NCBI RefSeq assembly: GCF_024346585.1
Contig: NZ_AP024523.1
Location: 1,931,001-1,995,000, forward strand
DNA: 64,000 bases
DNA from: Streptococcus toyakuensis
GTDB taxonomy: Bacteria; Bacillota; Bacilli; Lactobacillales; Streptococcaceae
Reading direction: 5' to 3'
Shown one piece after another: positions 1-10,090 of this stretch; the first letter of the stretch is position 1; the number at the start of each line of letters is the position of its first letter. The notes under the pieces are model-generated. The model was not told where the DNA came from, ran no database searches, and saw nothing but the letters and a program-made list of their open reading frames with translations. The position numbers were made by a program, and so were the translations under genes.

Positions 1-116
1 CTAGCCGGCGCTAGACCAAGGATAATCCCTCCTGCCAATGTTAATAGCCAAAAGAAGGCTGTCGCAATCATCCCTAAAAAGAAACGATTAAAGACAAAGT
101 CTAAAAATCTCCCCAT
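1..116 (-). CDS. YesL/DUF624-like membrane protein, N-terminal fragment
   Basis: Only the first 38 codons lie in the window; the rest is beyond the left edge. The start is an ATG preceded by GGAGGATAT. The peptide starts MGRFLDFVFN and continues into a hydrophobic segment ending in GLAPA, the usual opening of DUF624/YesL membrane proteins, which often sit beside carbohydrate genes. The family call rests on this short piece and the function is unknown. Confidence 0.55.
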   Translation of the reverse strand, partial: MGRFLDFVFNRFFLGMIATAFFWLLTLAGGIILGLAPA

Positions 117-188
117 GATATCCTCCTAAAAATAACTATGAAACTATTATATCATATTTCAAGCGTTTTCAAAAACTTCTAGTATCCA

Positions 189-217
189 TTTACAATCCCA
201 TCAAACCATGGTAAAAT
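189..217 (+). promoter_or_regulatory. Sigma-A promoter of the Trep_Strep membrane protein
   Basis: TTTACA at 189-194 and TAAAAT at 212-217 are 17 bp apart, about 34 bp before the start codon at 251. Confidence 0.65.
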
Positions 218-250
218 GAGAATTATGAAAAAATTATCAGGAGACAATTC

Positions 251-820
251 ATGAAAAAATCTATCTTAACTACACTGCTTTTTGCAGTTCTTTACTTCCT
301 CTGCATGGGGGTTGGTGTCCTTTTGGGCAATCTCTTTGACCAAACTGGAAACATGTTTTATGCGCCTGCCTTTACTGCCCTTGTCGGCGGTAGCGTCTAT
401 ATGATCCTAGTCGCAAAAGTTCCGCGCTTTGGAGCCATTACCACTATCGGCCTTGTCATGGCCCTCTTTTTCTTGGGGACTAAACACGGTGCCGGTGCCT
501 TCCTTCCTGGAATTATCTGTGGTCTCCTAGCAGATGGAGTAGCTAACCTCGGAAAATACAAGGACCAAACAAAGAACCTCCTTTCTTTCCTTATTTTTGC
601 CTTTAGCTCAACTGGCCCAATCTTGCTTATGTGGATTACACCCAAAGCCTATATGGCAACCCTTCTAGCAAGAGGAAAATCGCAAGAATATATCGACCGT
701 ATCATGGTCGCACCAAACCTTAGAACCGTCCTACTATTTATCGCAAGTATTGTCATCGGAGCCCTAGTGGGTGCTTTGATTGGACAAGCCTTGAGTAAAA
801 AATTGGCACAGAAAATCTGA
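251..820 (+). CDS. Trep_Strep-type (MptD-like) integral membrane protein
   Basis: A 189-residue, very hydrophobic protein with about five membrane segments (roughly residues 7-27, 38-58, 62-95, 110-130, 158-182) and a lysine-rich C-terminus. Length and layout fit the Trep_Strep family, regarded as S-components (substrate-capture subunits) of ECF vitamin transporters. The energising EcfA/EcfT subunits are not in the window and would have to come from elsewhere. The gene stands alone with its own promoter and a terminator shared with the methionine permease on the other strand. Substrate cannot be read from the sequence. Confidence 0.7.
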   Translation: MKKSILTTLLFAVLYFLCMGVGVLLGNLFDQTGNMFYAPAFTALVGGSVYMILVAKVPRFGAITTIGLVMALFFLGTKHGAGAFLPGIICGLLADGVANLGKYKDQTKNLLSFLIFAFSSTGPILLMWITPKAYMATLLARGKSQEYIDRIMVAPNLRTVLLFIASIVIGALVGALIGQALSKKLAQKI

Positions 821-825
821 TTACT

Positions 826-851
826 AAAAAAGAGCCCGGCGGCTCTTTTTT
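826..851. terminator. Bidirectional intrinsic terminator
   Basis: An A-tract, stem GAGCC/GGCTC with loop CGGC, then a T-tract. It separates the convergent Trep_Strep gene and metP and can act in both directions. Confidence 0.85.
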
Positions 852-1542
852 ATTTATGGCTCAATTTCTTAGTCAAGAAATCTCCCAAGAATTGGATTGC
901 AAAGATAATCAAAATGATAACGATGGTTGCCAAGATGGTCACATCGTGATTGTAGCGGTTAAATCCATAAGCGATAGCCACGTTACCAATACCACCAGCT
1001 CCAACCGCACCAGCCATAGCTGTTTCTCCAACAAGAGAAATCAAGGTCACAGTTGTCACACGGATCAAATCTGGAAGGCCTTCTGATAGGTAAACACCTA
1101 CGATATCCCAGAATGTCGCTCCGCTAGCTTGAGCCGCCTCAATAACACCACCATCTAGCTCAGCCAATACCACCTGCACCTGACGGGCAAAGAAGGCAAA
1201 GACTGCAAAAGATAGCGGTACGATAGCCGCATTTGGACCAATGCTTGTTCCTACGATTAGATGAGAGAAGGGTGACAAGACTGCCAAGAGAATGATAAAT
1301 GGAACCGCACGGAAAATTGAGGTAATCTTGTCTAAAATCCAGAAGACGACCTTATTTTCCAAAACACCACCTGGCGCTGTCAAGACAAGGAAAAGACCTG
1401 CCACTAGCCCCAAGAAACCTCCGATGATGAAAGAAAGAACTGTCATATAAAGAGTTAGATAGATGGCTGTTCCCCAGCCTGCCTGACCAGCCCAGCCCAT
1501 TTTATAGACATTTGGCAAATAGGTTTGAATCAATGATTCCAT
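850..1542 (-). CDS. metP: Methionine ABC importer, permease
   Basis: A 230-residue MetI-type permease. It has five or six hydrophobic segments and the EAA loop at about residues 134-160 (EAAQASGATF ... GLPD) that docks on the ATPase. It is the last gene of a set reading metQ, M20 peptidase, metN, metP. The start is 1 bp past the metN stop, so the two are probably translationally coupled. Role: membrane channel for methionine uptake with MetN and the lipoprotein MetQ. Pneumococcal homologues are called metP; metI would be the enterobacterial name. Confidence 0.92.
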   Translation of the reverse strand: MESLIQTYLPNVYKMGWAGQAGWGTAIYLTLYMTVLSFIIGGFLGLVAGLFLVLTAPGGVLENKVVFWILDKITSIFRAVPFIILLAVLSPFSHLIVGTSIGPNAAIVPLSFAVFAFFARQVQVVLAELDGGVIEAAQASGATFWDIVGVYLSEGLPDLIRVTTVTLISLVGETAMAGAVGAGGIGNVAIAYGFNRYNHDVTILATIVIILIIFAIQFLGDFLTKKLSHK

Positions 1543-1543
1543 C

Positions 1544-2605
1544 TTACTGTCCTCCCTTCAATACTTTTAGTTGTACGCCTGCTTGACGAATGGCTTCTTG
1601 GGCGCCTGCCAACGCTGCTTTTTCACCTGACAAAACCACCACCAATTCTCCAACAGGAGTTCCATCGAGAATTTCGATATTTCCATAAAGGATATTAGCC
1701 GTTACTTGATAATGCTTGTACAATTCATTCAAAAGTGGCTCGTCTGTTGAAGCTCCAGCATACTTGAGTTGCACCAAGAGACTGTTTTCAGACAAGTGTT
1801 CCACGATTTCTTGCTTCTCAATCTTGACCATGGCTTCGTCAATACCTGTCGCTGTTGAGATAAAGTCTTGGGTCAAAGGTTGTTTAGGGTCTGAGAAGAT
1901 TTCAAGGACACTGCCCTCTTCAATCAAATGCCCATCCTGCATAACTGCCACACGATTGGCAATATCTTTGACAATCTGCATTTCATGCGTAATCAAGACA
2001 ACAGTCAAGCCTAATTTTTGGTTCAAATCTTGCAACAAGGCCAAAATCTGCTTGGTTGTCTTAGGGTCAAGGGCAGAAGTTGACTCATCTGAAATCAAGA
2101 TTTTTGGATCATTTGCCAAGGCACGCGCAATGGCCACACGCTGTTTTTGCCCTCCAGATAGTTGTGAAGGGTAGTTTTCAGCACGGTCTGCTAAGCCAAC
2201 CAAGTCCAACAACTTAGCTACTTTAGCCTTCTTTTCTTCCTTGCTGAGTCTAGAGTGTTTGAGGGCAAAGGCTACATTCTCCTCTGCAGTCTTCTGACTC
2301 ATGAGGTTAAAATGCTGGAAAATCATTCCAATATCTTGACGTTTACGACGCAACTGCTCGGCCGTCAAAGTAACCTTACCATCAAAAATCACATCGTCGT
2401 CAATAGTAATTTTCCCTGCAGATGGTTTTTGCAAGAGGTTAATCACCCGTACAAGGGTTGATTTCCCTGCTCCAGAATATCCAACGATTCCGTAGATATC
2501 CCCTTCTTGGATGTGAATGGTCACATCCTTGACCGCTGTGATGGTTCTCTTCTTCTGATGAAAAGTCACATCGATCTGATTTAACTTGATAATATCTCTA
2601 CTCAT
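1544..2605 (-). CDS. metN: Methionine ABC importer, ATP-binding protein
   Basis: 353 residues. Walker [10 protein letters not shown] at 42-50, signature LSGGQ at 149-153, Walker B ending ISDES near 171-175, and a C-terminal NIL/ACT-like regulatory domain at about 275-350 that in MetN senses methionine and shuts down transport. It overlaps the end of the upstream peptidase gene by 8 bp and abuts metP, so all three form one transcript. Length and domain order are those of full MetN. Confidence 0.95.
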   Translation of the reverse strand: MSRDIIKLNQIDVTFHQKKRTITAVKDVTIHIQEGDIYGIVGYSGAGKSTLVRVINLLQKPSAGKITIDDDVIFDGKVTLTAEQLRRKRQDIGMIFQHFNLMSQKTAEENVAFALKHSRLSKEEKKAKVAKLLDLVGLADRAENYPSQLSGGQKQRVAIARALANDPKILISDESTSALDPKTTKQILALLQDLNQKLGLTVVLITHEMQIVKDIANRVAVMQDGHLIEEGSVLEIFSDPKQPLTQDFISTATGIDEAMVKIEKQEIVEHLSENSLLVQLKYAGASTDEPLLNELYKHYQVTANILYGNIEILDGTPVGELVVVLSGEKAALAGAQEAIRQAGVQLKVLKGGQ

Positions 2606-3971
2606 AGCTTCTAATCAGCTCCTCTACTAATTCAATATGGGTGTAGTAATCGGCGATTCGCACGTTCTCATCTCCACCGTGGTCTCGACTGTTGGCATTT
2701 CCTAGACCGAAGGCCACCATTGGCACCTCTAGGGCATCAAAGACCGTATGCATAGGCCCTGTACCCGCTGTCGTCGGCAAGACTGAAACGCCCTGTGGAT
2801 AGAATTTCTTGGCCAACTCAATCACATTGAGAATGGCTGGTGCGCTCATATCGCTTCGATAGCTCATCTCTCCCAAGGTATAGTATAATTCTACCTTATC
2901 AAAGCCATTTTTGTCTAGCTGTTCCCGAATTTTTTCCAGAACATCATGCGGTTCTAGACCAGGAACCAAACGAACCTCTAGCTTAGCACTGGCTTCTGCT
3001 GGCAAAATCGTTTTGACTCCTTGTCCTTGATAACCTGACTGAATCCCTTCGATATTAAGAGCTGGCTCAAAAAAGAAACGTTTTAGAAAGGCTGCACGGT
3101 CCTCTTGTAAGAGAGGCAATTCCAAACCATAAATCTGGCTGATTTCCCCTGGATTTCGTTGAGCGTAGGTATCCACCAAAGCCAATTCACGTTCATTTGG
3201 TTTTTGAACTTCTTCGTACAAACCTTCAACCAAGATACGACCATCTGCAGCGCGAAGAGACTGTAAGGCTTGGAGGAGATACCAAGGAGCTGATTCCACA
3301 ACCCCACCATAACTAGAGTGGATATCGACATCAGCGCTTTTCACCTTGGCATCAAAGGTCACAATCCCCTTATTTCCACCAGAAATTTCCAGCTGTTCCA
3401 AAGCATTTTTGGTTCCTTGTTCCCATACCAACAAATCCGCACCACGGAGTTTATCCGCATGTTTTTCCAGATACTTATCTAGGTCTGTCGAAGCCGATTC
3501 CTCCGCTCCCTCCATGATAAAACTGATATTGACAGGCAGGTCATCATGGTGCTGCATATATTTTCTCAAAGCACTCAAGCGAGCCGTGATATGACCCTTA
3601 TCGTCATCAACCCCACGTCCATACATGAAACCATTGCGCACCGAAAGAGTAAAAGGATCTTCTGTCCAGACCTGATCCCCATCCGCTGGCACAGTGTCAT
3701 AGTGGTTATAGAAAATCAAGGTCTTGGCATCTGGACGCGAACTCTTGAAATGCGCCATAACAAAGGGCGCCGTATAAGTCTCATCAATCTCCACTTCAGC
3801 CCCAACACGCTTGAAAATCTCACCCAGATAATTTGCGACTTCTTTGAGACCCACCTGCTGGGCAAAGACTGATTTCTTAGAAATCAAGGTACGCAAAACC
3901 TCAAAATAATGCTGGGCTACATGATCCTTTTCAAATTTTTCAATTTGTTCTTGTTCGCTAGGAAAAACCAT
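2598..3971 (-). CDS. M20 family metallopeptidase
   Basis: A 457-residue cytoplasmic M20 dipeptidase/deacylase. The metal-binding pattern is intact: H90 and D92 in [12 protein letters not shown]122 in GRGVDDDKG, and E157-E158 in MEGAEE. It has the usual dimerisation insert and no signal peptide. Its place between metQ and metN, overlapping metN by 8 bp, suggests it releases methionine or related amino acids from an imported peptide or N-acyl derivative. That substrate is inferred from context. Pneumococcal equivalents are in the same position. Confidence 0.88.
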   Translation of the reverse strand: MVFPSEQEQIEKFEKDHVAQHYFEVLRTLISKKSVFAQQVGLKEVANYLGEIFKRVGAEVEIDETYTAPFVMAHFKSSRPDAKTLIFYNHYDTVPADGDQVWTEDPFTLSVRNGFMYGRGVDDDKGHITARLSALRKYMQHHDDLPVNISFIMEGAEESASTDLDKYLEKHADKLRGADLLVWEQGTKNALEQLEISGGNKGIVTFDAKVKSADVDIHSSYGGVVESAPWYLLQALQSLRAADGRILVEGLYEEVQKPNERELALVDTYAQRNPGEISQIYGLELPLLQEDRAAFLKRFFFEPALNIEGIQSGYQGQGVKTILPAEASAKLEVRLVPGLEPHDVLEKIREQLDKNGFDKVELYYTLGEMSYRSDMSAPAILNVIELAKKFYPQGVSVLPTTAGTGPMHTVFDALEVPMVAFGLGNANSRDHGGDENVRIADYYTHIELVEELIRSYE

Positions 3972-4031
3972 ATTCTCTCTACCTTTCTATGAACTACTTT
4001 TTCTGACAATCCCTGCTCTATACAAAAGCAA

Positions 4032-4056
4032 GAGGTGGAATTCTCTCTCCCACCTC
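4032..4056 (-). terminator. Hairpin between metQ and the M20 peptidase
   Basis: Stem GAGGTGG/CCACCTC with an 11-base loop, followed on the minus strand by a T-rich run. It probably lets most transcripts stop after metQ, giving more binding protein than transporter. Confidence 0.6.
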
Positions 4057-4067
4057 CCTGTTTCTTA

Positions 4068-4922
4068 TTACCAAACTGGTTGATCCAAACCGTCTGATGT
4101 TTCTTCGATAACTTTTTTCACTTCATCTGTATGGTAAGCTGCAACAACTTTCTTGATAGCATCAGCCTTTGGTGATGATTCCCAATCTTTTTTCGCAACA
4201 ATGATGTTGTACCATTGTTTTGAGTTTTCATCAGCTTGTTCTTTGAAGAGTGCTTTCTTGTAGTCCAATTTTGCTTCTGTAACGAAGGTATTGTTTACAA
4301 CGGCAGCGTCAACTGATGACAATGAACGAGCTGTTTGGCTAGCATCCAATTCAGTGATTTTCAAGTTCTTTGGATTTTCTTTGATATTAGCAACTGTTGC
4401 AAGGGCAGTTCCAGAGACATCCAATTTAATCAAGCCAGCTGATTGAAGCAAGTAAAGCGCACGGCTTTCGTTTGTAGCGTCATTCGGTACAGCGATTTCT
4501 CCGTTTGCTGGGATGTCTTCTACTTTAGTGTACTTGTTGTCACTTCCATTCAAACCTGAGTAAAGACGGATTGGAGAGATATAAGTATCTGCAATCGCTA
4601 CAAGGTCTTTCCCGTTTTCTTTGTTCCAGTTGTTCAAGAAGTTATAGTGTTGGAAAGCGTTCAAGTCTACTTCGCCATCAGCAGTTGCCTTGTTTGGTTG
4701 TGAGTAATCTGTGAACTCTGTAAATTCCAAAGTGATACCGTCTTTTTTAACCAATTCTTGGATTTTGTCCCAACGTTTTTCTTCAGAACCGCTACGGTTA
4801 ACAGTTGCGATTTTGATAGTTGTTGCATTGTCTGCTTTCTTTTGTGAGTTTCCGCAAGCGGTAAGAGCCAAACCTGCGACTGTAGCAAGGGCTGCTACAC
4901 CAAGCCATTTTTTGATTTTCAT
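4068..4922 (-). CDS. metQ: Methionine-binding lipoprotein
   Basis: A 284-residue NlpA/MetQ-type solute-binding protein. The N-terminus is a lipoprotein signal with lipobox LTAC and lipidated C23, so the mature protein is anchored to the outer face of the membrane. It delivers methionine to MetP/MetN. It is the first gene of the metQ-M20-metN-metP set, has a good ribosome site (AAGGAGAAAG) and is followed by a leaky hairpin. Confidence 0.92.
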   Translation of the reverse strand: MKIKKWLGVAALATVAGLALTACGNSQKKADNATTIKIATVNRSGSEEKRWDKIQELVKKDGITLEFTEFTDYSQPNKATADGEVDLNAFQHYNFLNNWNKENGKDLVAIADTYISPIRLYSGLNGSDNKYTKVEDIPANGEIAVPNDATNESRALYLLQSAGLIKLDVSGTALATVANIKENPKNLKITELDASQTARSLSSVDAAVVNNTFVTEAKLDYKKALFKEQADENSKQWYNIIVAKKDWESSPKADAIKKVVAAYHTDEVKKVIEETSDGLDQPVW

Positions 4923-4953
4923 GATTCTTTCTCCTTAAAAATAATACCGTACT

Positions 4954-4987
4954 AGTATCTCACAATTTGTTTGATTTCACAAATTGT
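4954..4987 (-). promoter_or_regulatory. metQ promoter with overlapping palindromic operator
   Basis: On the minus strand, -35 TTGTGA (4977-4982), 17 bp, extended -10 TGAGATACT (GATACT at 4954-4959). A perfect 9-bp inverted repeat ACAATTTGT/ACAAATTGT with 8-bp spacing (4962-4987) covers the -35 and spacer, a layout expected for a regulator site. CmbR-type LysR control of this locus is reported in pneumococcus; assignment to that factor is inference. Confidence 0.55.
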
Positions 4988-5002
4988 TATTAGATAATCA
5001 GA

Positions 5003-5023
5003 TATATAGTTTAAAACTATATA
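5003..5023. repeat. 21-bp perfect palindrome upstream of metQ
   Basis: TATATAGTTT, a central A, then AAACTATATA. It lies upstream of the metQ promoter and could be a second regulator site. No function is assigned. Confidence 0.45.
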
Positions 5024-5035
5024 CTTAAAAATTGA

Positions 5036-5069
5036 GAAATCACCCACCTGATTCAGAATGGATGATTTC
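5036..5069 (-). terminator. Terminator of the amino-acid binding protein gene
   Basis: Stem GAAATCA/TGATTTC extended by CC/GG, followed on the minus strand by CTCAATTTTT. It lies just after the stop of the 5076-5906 gene. Confidence 0.7.
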
Positions 5070-5075
5070 AAAAAA

Positions 5076-5939
<864 letters not shown>

Positions 5940-6009
5940 TTAACAGAAAAAGAGCATTTACGCCATTATATGATATCTATCTCTGTGATAAGTTTTCTTT
6001 ATGACTGAT

Positions 6010-6333
6010 TTAAAAGACCAAACGCAAGACGGCAATCAAGACCACTCCGAAGAGAACCGTTCCGACTAGATTGCGATAACGAAAGGCCACCCAAGCTGTT
6101 GGAAAGACGGCTAAGAAGTCTAGCCATTTAATTTGAGATAAGTTACCAACCTTGCCTGTCACTACGCTTGAAAGAATCAAGGCAAAGATAATAGAAACGG
6201 GCAAGAACTTCAAAAAACGCTCAACGATCGCAGGCAAACCCTTATACTTGACTAAAATGAAGGGAATCATACGGGGAATCCAGGTCACCAAGCCAGAGAA
6301 AATAACTGCTAATAAAAGATACTTACTGACCAT
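6010..6333 (-). CDS. azlD: AzlD-type branched-chain amino acid export subunit
   Basis: 107 residues with four hydrophobic segments and the motif IPRMIPFILV near residues 19-28 typical of AzlD. It overlaps the end of azlC by 11 bp, a translational-coupling arrangement. AzlCD are two-component membrane exporters for branched-chain amino acids and analogues. The small subunit is complete. The function is from family knowledge. Confidence 0.85.
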   Translation of the reverse strand: MVSKYLLLAVIFSGLVTWIPRMIPFILVKYKGLPAIVERFLKFLPVSIIFALILSSVVTGKVGNLSQIKWLDFLAVFPTAWVAFRYRNLVGTVLFGVVLIAVLRLVF

Positions 6334-7018
6334 CTAAAACCACCCCCATTGTACAACCAAGTAACGTCGCAAACAGAACAGCTAGCGACTGAGACACCAC
6401 TGTCAAGAGCAAAAAGAAGGATACCGCAACAACCGCTAGGATAATGAGCAGATTGCGGACAGGAATCCGTCTTTGCATAATCTGGAATTGCGAAGCAAAA
6501 ATTCCGATGAACATCCCAACAAGAGCAAAATCCAAGCCAACGATTTCTGGATTTGGCAGTAGGCCACCCAGAGCCGTTCCGACAACTGTCCCAACAAACC
6601 AAGCCACATAGCTGTTGAGATTGTTTCCGTGCATCCACATAGGATTGACCTTGTCTGTATGGGCCAATTCGCCCATCAAAACGCCATAAGTCTCATCCGT
6701 CAAGAGACTAGACATACCGATATTTTGCCAGAGACTGGTATGACGGAAATAGGTCGACGCATGCAAACTCAACAAAAAAAGACGCAAATTGATTAGAAAA
6801 ACCGTCATGGCAATGGCTGCCACAGGTGCTTGAACCGCAATCAGTGCCAGCATAGCAAACTGGGCACTCCCAGCATAAACAAAGAGACTCATCAAGCCCA
6901 TCTCAACAGGTGTCACATAGGGCGCACCGATAATCCCACAGGCAAGGCCAATACTGACATAACCAAGGGCTGTTGGCATAGCTGCCTGCGCCCCCTCCCA
7001 AAATCCTTTTTCTTTCAT
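6323..7018 (-). CDS. azlC: AzlC-type branched-chain amino acid exporter
   Basis: About 231 residues, six to seven membrane segments, with the family opening MPTALGYVSIGLACG near residue 14. The start chosen is the ATG at 7018, because AGGAG lies 5 bases before it. An ATG four codons further upstream contains that ribosome site within its own codons and is unlikely. Forms a pair with azlD. Confidence 0.87.
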   Translation of the reverse strand: MKEKGFWEGAQAAMPTALGYVSIGLACGIIGAPYVTPVEMGLMSLFVYAGSAQFAMLALIAVQAPVAAIAMTVFLINLRLFLLSLHASTYFRHTSLWQNIGMSSLLTDETYGVLMGELAHTDKVNPMWMHGNNLNSYVAWFVGTVVGTALGGLLPNPEIVGLDFALVGMFIGIFASQFQIMQRRIPVRNLLIILAVVAVSFFLLLTVVSQSLAVLFATLLGCTMGVVLDGQ

Positions 7019-7137
7019 CTTTCTCCTCATATTGTCTTAATAAATAAGCTGAATCAATTCCAGCAACAGCATGGACTATTATAACACATTCAGGAAAGAG
7101 AAAAAAGTCTGCTGATTGTAATCAGACAGACTCCATT

Positions 7138-8148
7138 TTATTCCATCGTATCAAAAGCAAGACTTGGTTTGGCATTGAGGTCCAGGCCTGCGAAGTTTTC
7201 TTTGTTCCACTCGCTGACGCTGGCATAGGCAATCATACCTGCATTATCTCCGCAGAGGCGCAGAGGTGGGATGATAACCTTGACATCTGTGATTTCGGTC
7301 GCTAGGCGTTCTCTGAGGCCTTTATTTGCTGCCACACCACCTGCTACGACTAAGGTTTTAACAGGGTATTTCTCCAAAGCTTTCTTAGTTTTTGCCATGA
7401 GAATATCCAAGACAGCTGCTTGGAAGGAAGCACACAAATCCTCTGTGGACAAGCTTTCTCCCTTTTGCTCGGCATTGTGATGAAGATTGATAAAGGCAGA
7501 CTTCAAACCTGAGAATGAAAACTCCAGATTATCTTCCTTAATCATGGCACGAGGGAAATCATAAATATCCTGCCCCTGATGAGCTAGCTCGTCAATCTCA
7601 CGACCGGCAGGATAGGTCAAGCCCATGACACGGCCGACCTTATCATAGGCCTCACCAACCGCGTCATCTCGCGTTTCTCCAACAATCTTGTAGTCACCAG
7701 CCTCGGAAACATAGACCAACTCCGTATGTCCACCGCTAACCAAGAGGGCTAGCAAGGGAAACTCCAAAGGGTCCACGCTCTGAGCCGCCATGAGGTGACC
7801 AGCCATGTGGTTAACAGGGATCAGCGGAAGTCCGTGAGCCCAAGCAAAGGCCTTAGCAGCTGACAAACCAACTAGTAAGGCTCCGACCAAGCCCGGTCCA
7901 TAGGTAACCGCCACAGCTGTCACGTCCTCCTCGGTAATCCCTGCTTCTGCTAATGCCTCCTCGATACAGGCTGTAATGATCTCGACATGGTGACGACTGG
8001 CTACTTCTGGCACTACGCCCCCGAAACGTTTGTGGCTCTCGATTTGACTGGCAATGACATTGGACAAGAGCTCATCGTCGTTTTTCAAGACGGCGACACT
8101 AGTCTCATCACAGGATGTCTCAAATGCTAAAATATATCTATCCTTCAT
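7138..8148 (-). CDS. tsaD: tRNA N6-adenosine threonylcarbamoyltransferase
   Basis: 336 residues of the Kae1/TsaD (Gcp) family. Metal-binding HMAGH at 114-118, and the family N-terminus [12 protein letters not shown]. With TsaB, TsaC and TsaE it transfers threonylcarbamoyl to A37 of tRNAs reading ANN codons, a near-universal modification. It is the third gene of the tsaB-rimI-tsaD operon and overlaps rimI by 11 bp. Full length, nothing unusual. Confidence 0.96.
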   Translation of the reverse strand: MKDRYILAFETSCDETSVAVLKNDDELLSNVIASQIESHKRFGGVVPEVASRHHVEIITACIEEALAEAGITEEDVTAVAVTYGPGLVGALLVGLSAAKAFAWAHGLPLIPVNHMAGHLMAAQSVDPLEFPLLALLVSGGHTELVYVSEAGDYKIVGETRDDAVGEAYDKVGRVMGLTYPAGREIDELAHQGQDIYDFPRAMIKEDNLEFSFSGLKSAFINLHHNAEQKGESLSTEDLCASFQAAVLDILMAKTKKALEKYPVKTLVVAGGVAANKGLRERLATEITDVKVIIPPLRLCGDNAGMIAYASVSEWNKENFAGLDLNAKPSLAFDTME

Positions 8149-8575
8149 CTACTTCTCTCTTCATGATGATAGCGTCCTCGACTGGATCATGGTAGTAGGC
8201 CTTTCTCTCAGCGATGACAGCCATCTTTTCTTTCTTGTAAAATGCTTGCGCTCGATGATTTGAACTTCTGACTTCAAGAAAAATCTCTTTATCTGTCGGC
8301 AATTGAGCAAATAAAGCAGAGGCTATCCCCTGGCCTCGATAGGCTTCTTTGACAGCTATTTGCAGGACTTCTGCCTCAAAGATATTTTCCTGTACAGCTA
8401 GAAAACCAATCACTTCTGCCCCATCATAAGCTAGAGCATACCAAGTCTGGTCTTGAGCCAGGTCTGCTTGGATTTGTTCCAGCGTCCAAGGACTGACTGG
8501 GTAAATAGCTGCCATAACAGCATAGATGGCTTTAGCTAGATCAGGCTGTTGTTGGATTCGTTTGATTTCTATCAT
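8138..8575 (-). CDS. rimI: Ribosomal-protein S18 N-alpha-acetyltransferase-like GNAT enzyme
   Basis: 145 residues, single GNAT domain. The acetyl-CoA pyrophosphate loop is RGQGIA at 80-85. It overlaps tsaB by 4 bp and tsaD by 11 bp, the conserved tsaB-rimI-tsaD order of Firmicutes. The protein target (S18 in E. coli) is by family analogy. Confidence 0.9.
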   Translation of the reverse strand: MIEIKRIQQQPDLAKAIYAVMAAIYPVSPWTLEQIQADLAQDQTWYALAYDGAEVIGFLAVQENIFEAEVLQIAVKEAYRGQGIASALFAQLPTDKEIFLEVRSSNHRAQAFYKKEKMAVIAERKAYYHDPVEDAIIMKREVDEG

Positions 8576-9255
8576 AGGCGTTTAATGTAAGACTCGCCAG
8601 ACTCAGTGTGATTCTTGAGCCAGTTTTCCTCGGCTTCGACACGCTTGAGGTAGTTCGGCACAAAATCATGCAAGGAGTCTGCTTCCTTGTCCCAAGCCAA
8701 AAGAGCAAGATTGGCTGCATTAGGCAAGGTTTCTTTGTAATTAGTCCTTGGCAAGTGTTCTTGAATTTGCTCCACAAAGGGGGCAACTTCTCCGACAAAG
8801 GTAACCTGACTAGCACCCTTGATTAGCTCAATCACTCGCTCAAAGGGCAGGTGTGCTTCTGGCATGACAGGTTTAGCATTTTCATAAAATCCTGCATAAA
8901 CATTATTGCGACGCGCATCCATCAAGGGGACGAACAAGCCTTCTTGTTGGTAGGGCACCAGAGCCAAGAGGCTAGACATACCAACCAACTCGATGTTCAG
9001 AGTGTGAGCTAAGATTTTGGCAGTTGCTACCGCAATTCGCAAACCTGTGTAGCTACCTGGCCCTTCCGCCACCACGATTCGGTCCAAATCCTTGGGTGTC
9101 CAATCCAAACTTGCCATCAAAAAATCGATGGCAGGCATAAGGGTAATACTGTGATTTTTCTTGATATTAATCGTCGTCTCGGCAAGAACCTGCTTGTCCT
9201 CTAAAATAGCGAGAGAAAGAGCCTTGCTGGACGTATCAAAAGCTAATACTTTCAT
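8572..9255 (-). CDS. tsaB: tRNA threonylcarbamoyladenosine synthesis protein TsaB
   Basis: 227 residues, an inactive ASKHA-fold paralogue of TsaD that is the platform of the TsaB-D-E complex. It has the opening VLAFDTSSKALSLA and the loop EGPGSYTGLRIA near residue 64. First gene of the operon. Confidence 0.93.
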   Translation of the reverse strand: MKVLAFDTSSKALSLAILEDKQVLAETTINIKKNHSITLMPAIDFLMASLDWTPKDLDRIVVAEGPGSYTGLRIAVATAKILAHTLNIELVGMSSLLALVPYQQEGLFVPLMDARRNNVYAGFYENAKPVMPEAHLPFERVIELIKGASQVTFVGEVAPFVEQIQEHLPRTNYKETLPNAANLALLAWDKEADSLHDFVPNYLKRVEAEENWLKNHTESGESYIKRL

Positions 9256-9332
9256 AACACATTCCTATCTTTTTGTCTGCTTACTATTATACTACAAAAG
9301 CTGGCACATGGGAATTTTCTTTATCCCCAAAC

Positions 9333-9361
9333 AAAAATGCCCCAGCATGAGCAGGGCATCT
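9333..9361 (-). terminator. Terminator after the 71-residue membrane protein gene
   Basis: Minus-strand stem ATGCCC/GGGCAT followed by a T-run. It sits at the stop of the 9360-9575 gene and insulates the tsaB operon. Confidence 0.7.
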
Positions 9362-9575
9362 AAGCATTTAATCCAAAGTAAAATACAAACCAAACGACAT
9401 AGGTTACAAGGAGGAGAAAAAGCGAGTAGAGAGTCACAAAGGTAATTTTCCACAAGAACTTGGTTTGTCGTCGTTCCAGTTTGGCAAATAGAAGATTCCC
9501 CGCATAAACGCAAGCAACAAAAACAATAAAAGCTACCAAGCGAGCTCCGATAGCAAAAGCAAATAAGTTATACAT
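9360..9575 (-). CDS. Small membrane protein, unknown
   Basis: 71 residues, two hydrophobic segments (about 5-31 and 43-68) joined by a basic loop (ERRQTKFLWK), consistent with a two-pass membrane protein. The ribosome site AAAGGAGGTTGCCCT before the ATG is strong, so the gene is likely real. It is conserved at this position in pneumococcus as far as I recall. No function recognised. Confidence 0.65.
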   Translation of the reverse strand: MYNLFAFAIGARLVAFIVFVACVYAGNLLFAKLERRQTKFLWKITFVTLYSLFLLLVTYVVWFVFYFGLNA

Positions 9576-9665
9576 AGGGCAACCTCCTTTACTTAAAATC
9601 TATAGTGAATTAAGACAAACGATAAATTCCACTTCCATTTTCAAAATAACATATTTTCTTTATTT

Positions 9666-9681
9666 TTGCAAACGCTTACTA
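9666..9681 (+). promoter_or_regulatory. Near-consensus cre-like site
   Basis: TTGCAAACGCTTACTA matches the CcpA consensus WTGNAANCGNWNNCAW at 15 of 16 defined or free positions. It lies about 35 bp upstream of the rpoY -35. Whether it controls rpoY-rnjA or the divergent small gene is unknown, and a chance match is possible. Confidence 0.35.
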
Positions 9682-9715
9682 AATAAATCGTCCCATGACT
9701 TTCTCGTTTCCGTCT

Positions 9716-9744
9716 TTTACTAATTTTTCATTTTGTGGTATAAT
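9716..9744 (+). promoter_or_regulatory. rpoY-rnjA promoter
   Basis: TTTACT at 9716-9721, 17 bp, and extended -10 TGGTATAAT with TATAAT at 9739-9744. The implied 5' leader is about 105 bases; no riboswitch structure was recognised. Confidence 0.7.
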
Positions 9745-9855
9745 TGAAATAATTGTAACGAATCAAGGTCAATCTAGACACAAAATGGAATGAAATCAAG
9801 CAAATCTATGCTAAAAGTTTGGAATAAGCTGACCTGTAAAATAGAAAGGAACTAT

Positions 9856-10089
9856 ATGATTTACAAAGTTTTTTATCAAGAAACAAAAGAACGTAGCCCA
9901 CGTCGTGAAACAACACGCGCACTATACCTAGACATCGATGCTAACTCAGAACTTGAGGGCCGTATCGCTGCTCGCCAACTTGTCGAAGAAAATCGCCCAG
10001 AGTACAATATCGAGTATATCGAACTCTTGTCTGACAAATTGCTAGATTACGAAAAAGAAACTGGCGCCTTCGAAATTACGGAGTTCTAA
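9856..10089 (+). CDS. rpoY: RNA polymerase epsilon subunit
   Basis: 77 residues starting [13 protein letters not shown], a DUF1447/RpoY protein, the small Firmicute RNA polymerase subunit. A longer in-frame start exists at 9790, but the ribosome site AGAAAGGAACTAT directly before the ATG at 9856 and the family length fix this one. It ends 1 bp before rnjA, a conserved gene pair. Confidence 0.92.
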   Translation: MIYKVFYQETKERSPRRETTRALYLDIDANSELEGRIAARQLVEENRPEYNIEYIELLSDKLLDYEKETGAFEITEF

Positions 10090-10090
10090 T

